A stretch of 5,504 nt of DNA from JACDAN01 sp035707105 (lineage in GTDB: Bacteria; Actinomycetota; Thermoleophilia; Gaiellales; Gaiellaceae). Of this stretch, positions 1 to 4,994 are shown piece by piece. The notes under the pieces were generated by a model. The model was not told the origin of the DNA. It ran no database searches and saw only the letters and a program-made list of their open reading frames with translations. The stretch covers positions 1-5,504 of the forward strand of contig DASSUI010000014.1 of NCBI GenBank assembly GCA_035707105.1, in the 5' to 3' direction. The stretch's first letter is position 1; each line of letters begins with the position of its first letter. Position numbers and translations under genes: made by a program.

Positions 1-137
1 GGCTGCCAGAACGAGAACTTGTTGCCCTCGCTGTCCGTCGCGTGCGCGAACCAACCCATGACGGGCACCGGCTGCTTCTCTTCCGCCGAGCCGCCGAGCT
101 CACGAGCCTTCTCCCGGGCGGCGTGATTCCTGGACAA
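1..137 (-). pseudogene. VOC (glyoxalase/bleomycin-resistance fold) family protein, C-terminal remnant
   Basis: On the minus strand, positions 125 down to 3 read as a helix segment, REKARELGG, followed by PVPVMGWFAHATDSEGN and KFSFWQ. This is the typical end of a VOC-fold module: a helix ending in ELGG, then strands with a G-W-F-A and a D-x-E-G-N turn that carries a metal-ligand-like glutamate. The gene runs off the left edge, so its stop is not seen. The N-terminal half of the fold should lie at higher coordinates, but upstream of about 125 no reading frame resembles VOC, and a plus-strand gene occupies the space from 256. The only in-frame start near the edge of the similarity is TTG at 137-135. 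In the neighbouring frame, positions 150-124 read MAKVVVQES, which could be the strand before the helix if a one-base frameshift lies near 122-126. I therefore call it a 5'-truncated or frameshifted remnant. The family is fairly clear; the function is unknown and the pseudogene status is inferred. Confidence 0.5.
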
Positions 138-190
138 CGACTTTCGCCATGTGCCTCGTCCTCGCGACCCGCGAGCCGATGTCGATCCCT

Positions 191-221
191 TTGACGCCGG
201 AGAAGCCGCTCGCGTTAGCGT
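191..221 (+). promoter_or_regulatory. Candidate promoter for the SnoaL/NTF2-like gene
   Basis: TTGACG (191-196) matches five of six bases of the sigma-70 class -35 consensus. TAGCGT (216-221) has the T-A-n-n-n-T pattern often accepted in high-GC bacteria. The spacer is 19 bp, longer than the optimum. A start site near 228 would give a leader of about 28 nt to the ATG at 256, leaving room for the GGGAGG ribosome-binding site. This rests on motif match and position only. Confidence 0.25.
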
Positions 222-244
222 CCGCCCGAAAGCGGCCGAGCAGC

Positions 245-250
245 GGGAGG
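245..250 (+). promoter_or_regulatory. Ribosome-binding site that fixes the start of the SnoaL/NTF2-like gene
   Basis: GGGAGG sits 5 nt upstream of the ATG at 256. The reading frame is open further upstream, with a GTG at 151, but this site and the family's usual N-terminus both favour ATG 256. Confidence 0.7.
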
Positions 251-255
251 TGGTC

Positions 256-639
256 ATGAACGACGACGGCAAGCGCGAGGTCGTACGCGAGGTCTTGGAA
301 GCCTTCAACCGACACGACCTGGACGCGATCATGTCCCACTTCGCGGAGGACTGCGTCTTCGAATCCCCACGAGGCCCCGATGCCTGGGGGCAACGCTTTG
401 CCGGCAAGGAGGAGGTCAGGCGCGGCCTCTCTGCCCGCTTCGAGGGGATCCCGGACGTCCATTACGGCGACGACGACCATTTCGTGTCCGGCAACCGCGG
501 CGCTTCGGAGTGGACCATCAGCGGCACGACGACCGAGGGCGAGCGAATCGAGGTACGGGGCTGCGACCTCTGGACCTTCGACGAGGACGGGAAGCTCACG
601 CGGAAGGATTCGTTCTGGAAGATTCGCGAGCGGGCCTAG
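256..639 (+). CDS. SnoaL-like / NTF2-fold (nuclear transport factor 2 family) small protein
   Basis: This 127-residue cytoplasmic protein has the usual length and layout of the SnoaL-like NTF2 superfamily. An N-terminal helix (residues 5-20) leads into HDLDAIMSHFAEDCVFESP (20-38), the hallmark helix and first strand, in which D32 is typical. A G-x-E-E-V-R-R-G-L helix follows (50-59), and then curved sheet strands containing SEWTISGTT (84-92) and the end segment RGCDLWTFDEDGKL (101-114) with KDSFWK (117-122). The fold forms a hydrophobic pocket used by ketosteroid isomerases, polyketide cyclases, dehydratases and many orphans, so the substrate cannot be deduced. No signal peptide or membrane segment is seen. 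The start is ATG 256, with GGGAGG five bases upstream. The gene is monocistronic as far as seen, and its TAG stop overlaps the stop of the convergent ocd-like gene. Family assignment is firm; the reaction is unknown. Confidence 0.85.
   Translation: MNDDGKREVVREVLEAFNRHDLDAIMSHFAEDCVFESPRGPDAWGQRFAGKEEVRRGLSARFEGIPDVHYGDDDHFVSGNRGASEWTISGTTTEGERIEVRGCDLWTFDEDGKLTRKDSFWKIRERA
636..639. other. Shared CTAG: overlapping stop codons of two convergent genes
   Basis: The palindrome CTAG gives TAG on the plus strand (637-639, end of the SnoaL/NTF2-like gene) and TAG on the minus strand (638-636, end of the ocd-like gene). The two genes therefore have no spacer between them, and no hairpin plus T-run terminator is visible here. 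Transcripts from the two sides must overlap or stop inside each other's coding sequence. Confidence 0.9.
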
Positions 640-1577
640 AGGTCGATCGTCCGCAACTGGAGCTCGTCAGCTCGCTCCATCGCCGTGAGAGCGATCGCGA
701 GATCCTGAATCGCGAGGCCGGTCGAGTCGAAGATCGTGATGTCGTCATCGGCGCGCCGCCCGTCCGCCTCGCCCCTCAGCACCGCGCCGAGCTCGGTGAC
801 CATGTCGCGGGAGACGACGCCCGCCTCGACGCCGTGGACGAGGTCACCGTTGTGACTCGCCTGCTCCCAGTCGTCGCAGAAGATCTGGGCCCGCGCGAGC
901 TCCTCCACCGCGATCTCGGATTTCCCTGGCCCGTCGGCGCCCATCAGGCTCGCGTGCTGGCCTGGGCGGAGGCTCCCCGCTTCGAGCACGACGCTGTGGC
1001 CCGGCGTCACCGTGACGACGACGTCCGCACCGAGCGCCTCCGCCGCACCGTTCGCGACCCGGCCGCCGACCTCGCGCGCTGCGGCCTCCGCCCGCTCGGG
1101 ATCGACGTCCCAGAGGATCACGTCCCGACCGCGGGCGGCGAACGTCCGCGCAGCCGCCAGGCCGTTCACGCCGGCGCCGATCACTGCCGCCGGACCTGCG
1201 TCAGGAAGCCCCAGCGTCTCCGCCGCGAGCACCGCCGCCGCGCCGGTCCGCAACGCCGTCACCGCGCCCGCGTCGAGCACCGCCTCGGGCATCCCGTTCG
1301 AGGCGTCCGAGAGGATCACCAGCCCCGACACCGTCGGCAGACCGGCCGACGGGTTCCCGGGGAACGACGTCACCCATTTCAGGAGCGCGTGGCCGCCGCC
1401 GAGCGCCGGCATGGCGCGGAAGTCTCCCGCTGGGTAGGCGGGAACGTAGACCTTGGGCGGCATCGACCAGTCTCCTCGCGCGTACGCGACGAACGCGTCA
1501 CGCACGACCTCGACGGCGCGGCCGGGCGGCACCGCGGCCTGGACTTCGGCGGCTCCGAAGACGGGAACGGCCGTCAA
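636..1577 (-). CDS. Ornithine cyclodeaminase / mu-crystallin family NAD(P)-dependent enzyme
   Basis: This 313-residue protein is full length for the OCD/mu-crystallin family, whose members include ornithine cyclodeaminase, archaeal alanine dehydrogenase, ketimine reductase and opine-type synthases. Visible family marks are MPPKVYV (39-45), K67, SFPGNPSAGLPTV (71-83), LDAGAVTALRTGAA (101-114, with R110), the Rossmann motif GAGVNG (134-139) with D157 in the second-strand region, GADGPGKSEI (213-222) and FDSTGLAIQDLA (283-294). K67, R110 and D215 match the substrate-binding and catalytic positions known from Pseudomonas ornithine cyclodeaminase, so an active enzyme is likely. An acidic D157 leans towards NAD(H), but this is weak. 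The start is TTG at 1577-1575, overlapping the pntB stop as TTGA, with AAGG four bases upstream inside pntB; the next Met (residue 39) would remove conserved sequence. It is the last gene of the pnt operon and is probably translated by coupling. Its substrate is not predictable from the sequence. Confidence 0.88.
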   Translation of the reverse strand: MTAVPVFGAAEVQAAVPPGRAVEVVRDAFVAYARGDWSMPPKVYVPAYPAGDFRAMPALGGGHALLKWVTSFPGNPSAGLPTVSGLVILSDASNGMPEAVLDAGAVTALRTGAAAVLAAETLGLPDAGPAAVIGAGVNGLAAARTFAARGRDVILWDVDPERAEAAAREVGGRVANGAAEALGADVVVTVTPGHSVVLEAGSLRPGQHASLMGADGPGKSEIAVEELARAQIFCDDWEQASHNGDLVHGVEAGVVSRDMVTELGAVLRGEADGRRADDDITIFDSTGLAIQDLAIALTAMERADELQLRTIDL

Positions 1578-2965
1578 ACGGCCTTGAGCGAGGTGACGAG
1601 CTTCTCGAGCGCCGCCTTGGCGTCGTCGAAGAGCATCACGGTCTTCGGGTCGTAGAACAGCGGGTTGTCGACGCCTGCGAACCCAGGGGAAAGGCTCCGC
1701 TTGATCACGACGACGTTGTGCGCCCGGTCGACGTCGAGGATCGGCATGCCGTAGATCGGGTTGCCGGGCTCGTTCCGCGCCGCGGGGTTGACGACGTCGT
1801 TCGCCCCGACCACGACGACGACGTCCGTCTGGGGGAACTCGGGATTGATCTCGTCCATCTCGAACAGCTCGTCGTAGGGGACGTTCGCCTCCGCGAGGAG
1901 CACGTTCATGTGCCCGGGCATGCGTCCTGCGACCGGGTGGATCGCGTACCGGACGTCGACGCCTTTCTCCTCGAGCATGTCGCCGAGGTTCCGTACGTCG
2001 TGCTGCGCCTGGGCCACGGCGAGCCCGTAGCCCGGCACGAAGACGACCCGCCGCGCGTAGGCGAGCATGAAGGCGATGTCGTCCGCGGACGCGGTCCGGA
2101 CGGTCCCGTCGCCCGACGCCGCGGCCACCGCCGCGCCGGCCTCGGGCGCCGCCCCGAACGCGCCGAAGAGCGTCTGGCGCAGCGGGCGTCCCATCGCCCG
2201 CCCCATGAGGATGGTGAGCAGGGTTCCCGAAGCGCCGACGAGCGTCCCGCCGATGATCAGCGCGGTGTTGTCAAGGACGAAGCCGGTGGACGCCGCGGCC
2301 AGACCCGTGAACGCGTTCAGCAGCGAGATGACGACGGGCATGTCCGCGCCGCCGATGGGAAGCACGAAGAGGAAGCCGAACACGAGCGCGCCGACCATCA
2401 GCAGCGCGAGCCAGATGCCGCCCTCCGTCACCGCGGTCAGCGCGATCGCGCCGAGCAGGATCGCGGCGAGCACCGCCGTCACGACGTTCTGCATCGGAAC
2501 GAGGATCGGCTTTCCCGGGACGAGGTCCTGGAGCTTTCCGAAGGCGACGAGGCTTCCCCAGAAGCTCACCGAGCCGACGACCGCCGAGAACATGATTCCG
2601 ACGAGAAGCTCGGTGTCGAGCCGCCCGGACAGCGGCGCGCTGCGGTGGAACTCCGCCGCCGCGATCAACGCCGCCGCTCCGCCGCCGACGCCGTTGAAGA
2701 GCGCGACCATCTGCGGCATCGCCGTCATCCGCACCATGCGCGCCGAAGCGACTCCGATCACCGTGCCGAGCGCGATGCCGGCGATGATCAACCCGTAGCT
2801 GTCGAGCTCCTCGATCGCGAAGGTGAAGCCGACGGCCACGGCCATGCCGGCGGCGGCGACGAGGTTGCCGGAACGGGCCGTCGCCGGGTGCGACAGCCGC
2901 TTGATCCCGATCACGAGGCAGATCGCCGCCACGAGGTAGGCGACGTCGATCCAGGTTCTACTCAC
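1574..2965 (-). CDS. pntB: NAD(P) transhydrogenase subunit beta (membrane domain II and NADP(H)-binding domain III)
   Basis: This inner-membrane subunit of proton-translocating transhydrogenase carries the NADP(H) site. At 463 residues it is the size of E. coli PntB (462). Residues 1-255 hold about nine hydrophobic segments, with conserved MPQMVALFNGVGGGAA (83-98), GGADMPVVISLLNAFTG (205-221, with D208 and N217) and an Ala/Gly-rich linker (about 262-290). Domain III follows: GYGLAVAQAQ (312-321), VAGRMPGHMNVLLAEA (345-360), GANDVVNPAA (387-396) and KRSLSPGFAGVDNP (422-435), which form the NADP pocket. The residue equivalent to E. coli beta-His91 is N91, a substitution I recall in other bacterial enzymes. 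The usually conserved MLFGDAK is MLFDDAK here (D447). The start is GTG 2965-2963, with GGAGAGG just upstream; it overlaps pntA2 by 8 bp and ocd by 4 bp. Identification is very firm. Confidence 0.97.
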   Translation of the reverse strand: MSRTWIDVAYLVAAICLVIGIKRLSHPATARSGNLVAAAGMAVAVGFTFAIEELDSYGLIIAGIALGTVIGVASARMVRMTAMPQMVALFNGVGGGAAALIAAAEFHRSAPLSGRLDTELLVGIMFSAVVGSVSFWGSLVAFGKLQDLVPGKPILVPMQNVVTAVLAAILLGAIALTAVTEGGIWLALLMVGALVFGFLFVLPIGGADMPVVISLLNAFTGLAAASTGFVLDNTALIIGGTLVGASGTLLTILMGRAMGRPLRQTLFGAFGAAPEAGAAVAAASGDGTVRTASADDIAFMLAYARRVVFVPGYGLAVAQAQHDVRNLGDMLEEKGVDVRYAIHPVAGRMPGHMNVLLAEANVPYDELFEMDEINPEFPQTDVVVVVGANDVVNPAARNEPGNPIYGMPILDVDRAHNVVVIKRSLSPGFAGVDNPLFYDPKTVMLFDDAKAALEKLVTSLKAV

Positions 2966-3266
2966 GCCTCTCCGTGTCCTCGCCGGGCCTGCGCTTGAAC
3001 ATCTCGAGCATGCGGTCGGTGACCAGGAATCCGCCGACGATGTTGATCGTCCCGAACACGACCGCGACGAAGCCGAATGCCTTCTCGAGGTTCGAGTCCG
3101 CGGTGCCGACGATGAGCATCGCGCCGATCAGGACGATCCCGTGGATCGCGTTCGTGCCGGACATCAGCGGCGTGTGGAGCATGGTCGGCACCTTCGAGAT
3201 CAGCTCGATACCCAGGAAGATCGCGAGCGCGAAGATCGTCAGCTCGGCGACGAGCTGGGCGCTCAC
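2958..3266 (-). CDS. pntA2: NAD(P) transhydrogenase subunit alpha part 2 (short membrane subunit)
   Basis: This 102-residue membrane protein corresponds to the C-terminal membrane part of a single-chain PntA, encoded separately as in the three-subunit enzymes of Rhodospirillum and Thermus. Three hydrophobic helices are visible (about 5-24, 40-56 and 63-83). The signature VPTMLHTPLMSGTNAIHG (26-43) lies at the start of the second helix, and the charged tail (KRRPGEDTERRE) is expected in the cytoplasm. H31 lies in this signature and may take part in proton transfer where PntB has Asn instead of His91. I chose GTG 3266-3264, which makes a GTGA overlap with the pntA1 stop and lies 7 nt after a strong AGGAGG. 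A GTG at 3296 would add ten unconserved residues before a good ribosome-binding site. The subunit assembles with PntA1 and PntB. Confidence 0.94.
   Translation of the reverse strand: MSAQLVAELTIFALAIFLGIELISKVPTMLHTPLMSGTNAIHGIVLIGAMLIVGTADSNLEKAFGFVAVVFGTINIVGGFLVTDRMLEMFKRRPGEDTERRE
2967..2973 (-). promoter_or_regulatory. Ribosome-binding site of pntB
   Basis: On the minus strand GGAGAGG ends one base before the pntB GTG (2965-2963); its GGAG core is 4 nt from the start. It lies within the last codons of pntA2 and supports the GTG start in place of any downstream ATG. Confidence 0.6.
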
Positions 3267-4360
3267 GCCCGCACCTCCTCGCGGCGCGTCACGCACGCGC
3301 CTGCCGTGATCTCGTCCTCCCAGTCGAGCGCGAGCGCGCCCTCGGGGGCGAGGTGCGTCAGGAGCGCGTGCACGTTCCGTGCGAACAGCTGGCTCGCGTG
3401 GACCGGGACGGTGCTGGGCAGGTTCGTCTGCCCGATGATCGTGACGCCCTCGCGGACGACGTCCTCGCCCGGCTCGGTGAGCTCGCAGTTGCCGCCGGCC
3501 TCCGCGGCGAGGTCGACGATCACGGAGCCGTCGCGCATCGCCTGCACGGCCGACGCGGGGATCAGCTTCGGCGCCGGACGGCCGGGGATGAGCGCGGTCG
3601 TGACGACGACGTCGTACTCGGGGACGCGGCGCTCGAGCTCCTCCTGCTGCCGTTGCTGCTCCTCGTCGCTCAGCTCCCGGGCGTAGCCGCCCGCGGTCTC
3701 CTCGCCGACCACACCGAGGTCGAGGAAGGTGGCGCCCAGGCTCTCGACCTGCTCACGCACGACGGGCCGGACGTCGAAGCCCGAGACGACCGCGCCCAGC
3801 CGGCGGGCGGTCGCGATCGCCTGAAGGCCCGCGACCCCGGCGCCGAGCACCAGGACCTTCGCCGGCGGCACCGTTCCGGCGGCCGTCATGAGCATCGGAA
3901 AGAACCTCGGCAGCCGGTCGGCGGCGAGCAGCATCGCCTTGTAGCCCGACACCGTCGCCTGCGACGAAAGCGCGTCCATCGGCTGCGCCCGCGTGATCCG
4001 CGGAATCGACTCGAGCGCAAAGCCGATGACGCCCCGCTCGGCGAGCCGCCGAACGCCCTCCTGATCCGTGAGCGGCTGCAGGAACCCGATCAGGATCGAT
4101 CCATCGGGGAGTCGGGCGATTTCCTCGGCGGACGGCCTCTGCACTTTCACCACGCCCTCCACGCCCGCGAAGAGCTCGTCGGGCCCGACGACGCGGGCGC
4201 CGGCCTCCTCGTACTCGGCGTCCGAGAAGGAGGCGCCCTCGCCCGCCCCGCGCTCGACGGCGACGTCGAAGCCGGAGGCGGTGAGCTTCTTCACGATCTC
4301 CGGGACGAGCGCCACTCTGCGCTCGCCCGGGACGGTCTCCTTCGGAACGGCGACTCTCAC
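3263..4360 (-). CDS. pntA1: NAD(P) transhydrogenase subunit alpha part 1 (NAD(H)-binding domain I)
   Basis: This soluble, membrane-attached subunit binds NAD(H) and exchanges hydride with NADP(H) on PntB. Its 365 residues match the AlaDh/PNT family domain I. It begins MRVAVPKET and contains ERRVALVP (13-20), the loop RITRAQPMDALSSQ (121-134), GY at 139-140, the Rossmann motif GAGVAG (173-178) with D196 after the second strand, a Q-rich helix (235-243), the mobile loop TTALIPGRPAPKLI (254-267), and GQTNLPSTVPVHAS (310-323). R121, Q126, D129, S132 and Y140 align with the Rhodospirillum domain I active-site residues R127, Q132, D135, S138 and Y146 at a constant offset of six. The membrane segment found in one-chain PntA is absent and encoded next door by pntA2. 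GTG 4360-4358 is the conserved start. It is the first operon gene and lies head-to-head with the HD-GYP gene across 38 bp. Confidence 0.96.
   Translation of the reverse strand: MRVAVPKETVPGERRVALVPEIVKKLTASGFDVAVERGAGEGASFSDAEYEEAGARVVGPDELFAGVEGVVKVQRPSAEEIARLPDGSILIGFLQPLTDQEGVRRLAERGVIGFALESIPRITRAQPMDALSSQATVSGYKAMLLAADRLPRFFPMLMTAAGTVPPAKVLVLGAGVAGLQAIATARRLGAVVSGFDVRPVVREQVESLGATFLDLGVVGEETAGGYARELSDEEQQRQQEELERRVPEYDVVVTTALIPGRPAPKLIPASAVQAMRDGSVIVDLAAEAGGNCELTEPGEDVVREGVTIIGQTNLPSTVPVHASQLFARNVHALLTHLAPEGALALDWEDEITAGACVTRREEVRA
3274..3279 (-). promoter_or_regulatory. Strong ribosome-binding site that fixes the start of pntA2
   Basis: AGGAGG on the minus strand lies 7 nt upstream of GTG 3266-3264, inside the last codons of pntA1. 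It is the best Shine-Dalgarno match in the operon and rules against the longer start at 3296. Confidence 0.8.
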
Positions 4361-4369
4361 GGCGGAGGA

Positions 4370-4375
4370 ATCCTA
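4370..4375 (-). promoter_or_regulatory. Candidate -10 element of the pnt operon (possible leaderless mRNA)
   Basis: Read on the minus strand, TAGGAT lies at 4375-4370 and matches the T-A-n-n-A-T pattern of actinobacterial sigma-70 class -10 boxes. It ends 9 nt before the pntA1 GTG (4360). A start 7 nt after it would be G4363, and 10 nt after it the G of the GTG itself, giving a leader of 0-3 nt. No good -35 is seen at 17-18 bp. The same bases supply the only Shine-Dalgarno-like AGGA (4374-4371), 10 nt from the start, so the two readings compete. Confidence 0.35.
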
Positions 4376-4376
4376 A

Positions 4377-4398
4377 GCACGCTCTTGAACGAGCACGC
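4377..4398. repeat. Imperfect dyad and direct repeat in the 38-bp divergent spacer
   Basis: GCACGCTC (4377-4384) and GAGCACGC (4391-4398) form an inverted repeat with six of eight pairs matching around a 6-nt centre. The inner GCTC/GAGC pairs are perfect. AGCACGC also occurs twice in the same orientation (4376-4382 and 4392-4398), 16 bp apart. The location between two divergent starts would suit a regulator site, but the arms are short and GC-rich, so chance is possible. Confidence 0.25.
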
Positions 4399-4968
4399 GT
4401 GGTGCTGACGGCGCTGTCGCATGCGATCGAGGCGAGAGACCCGTACACGCGGGGCCACTCGGCCCGGGTGAGCGCGTTCGCGGAGGTGATCGCGCGGCGT
4501 CTCGGCTGGCGCAGAGTGCCGCTCGAGAGCCTGCGCCTGGGAGGCCAGCTCCACGACGTCGGGAAGCTGAACCTGGACAGCGCGGTGCTCCACAAGCGGG
4601 GGCCGCTCGACGAGCACGAGCGCATCCAGATCCGACGGCACCCCGCCGCGGGCGCCCGCCTGATCCGCCCGTTCACCCCGCTGCGCCCCGCGCTCCCTTA
4701 CGTTCTCTTCCACCACGAGCGGTGGGACGGCGGCGGCTACCCAAGCGGCAGATCGCGGGAGCAGATCCCGCCCGGCGCGCGGATCCTGACCGTCGCCGAC
4801 TCGTTCGACGCGATGATCTCGAACCGTCCCTACCGGCCGGCGCTCACGGTCAACCGCGCCCTCGCCGAGGTGCGCGACTGCGCGGGCACCCAGTTCGACC
4901 CGTCCGTCGTGCGGGCCTTCCTCGCCGCCTGGGCCGAGGGCGACTTCGCCCAGATCCGCGCCGCCTAG
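4399..4968 (+). CDS. Stand-alone HD-GYP domain phosphohydrolase (probable cyclic-di-GMP phosphodiesterase)
   Basis: The 189-residue protein is almost entirely one HD-GYP domain. The HD-GYP class is best known for hydrolysing the second messenger c-di-GMP. Visible marks are EARDPYTRGHSARV (11-24, with H20), LHDVGKLNLD (51-60, the HD pair H52-D53 and K56), H81, HHERWDGGGYP (105-115, with H105, H106 and the GYP motif at 113-115), ARILTVADSFDAM (127-139, with D134), NRPYRPALT (142-150) and GTQFDP (163-168). All expected metal-ligand positions appear intact. There is no receiver, GAF, PAS or membrane segment. GTG 4399 (or 4402) is the first usable start after the in-frame stop at 4282-4284, so the domain begins only about ten residues before its conserved motif. 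No clear ribosome-binding site is seen. A sensor partner could be a separate protein. It is divergent from pntA1 and convergent with the dehydrogenase gene. Other HD phosphohydrolase substrates remain possible. Confidence 0.88.
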   Translation: MVLTALSHAIEARDPYTRGHSARVSAFAEVIARRLGWRRVPLESLRLGGQLHDVGKLNLDSAVLHKRGPLDEHERIQIRRHPAAGARLIRPFTPLRPALPYVLFHHERWDGGGYPSGRSREQIPPGARILTVADSFDAMISNRPYRPALTVNRALAEVRDCAGTQFDPSVVRAFLAAWAEGDFAQIRAA

Positions 4969-4994
4969 GGTTCGTAACACAGTGGTACTAGGCG
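4962..4994. terminator. Inverted repeat between convergent genes, possible bidirectional terminator
   Basis: CGCCTAG (4962-4968) and CTAGGCG (4988-4994) are perfect 7-bp reverse complements around 19 nt. Within the loop, TAACAC (4975-4980) and GTGGTA (4982-4987) can add five more pairs with one mismatch, leaving a small bulge. The left arm contains the TAG stop of the HD-GYP gene, and the right arm abuts the TGA of the dehydrogenase gene. There is no T-run on either side, so this is not a classical intrinsic terminator, but its symmetry suits both transcripts. Confidence 0.4.

Noticed and set aside
151..255. 35-residue N-terminal extension of the SnoaL/NTF2-like gene from GTG 151
   Set aside because: The extension is Arg/Pro-rich and does not fit the family, whereas ATG 256 has GGGAGG five bases upstream and gives the usual length.
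231..255. Plus-strand Shine-Dalgarno GGGAGG as evidence of a larger upstream operon
   Set aside because: Nothing upstream on the plus strand looks coding; the site simply serves ATG 256.
100..480. 126-residue minus-strand open frame overlapping the SnoaL/NTF2-like gene
   Set aside because: It is antisense to a recognisable gene, shows no known motifs, and does not supply the missing VOC N-terminus.
510..1655. Long plus-strand open frame opposite the ocd-like gene
   Set aside because: Its translation is Arg/His/Asp-rich with no domain, as expected for the antisense of a GC-rich gene; the opposite strand encodes a full OCD-family protein.
1718..2998. Long plus-strand open frame opposite pntB
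   Set aside because: It is an Arg/Asp/His-rich antisense artefact of high GC; pntB on the minus strand is unmistakable.
3267..3296. Longer pntA2 starting at GTG 3296
   Set aside because: The ten extra residues are unconserved and would place the strong AGGAGG inside the gene; GTG 3266 gives a GTGA overlap and ideal spacing.
3353..4408. Long plus-strand open frame opposite pntA1
   Set aside because: It has antisense composition and no motifs, while pntA1 contains all domain I signatures.
4357..4980. Minus-strand open frame opposite the HD-GYP gene
   Set aside because: It has no motifs and is Arg/Gly-rich; the plus strand holds an intact HD-GYP domain.
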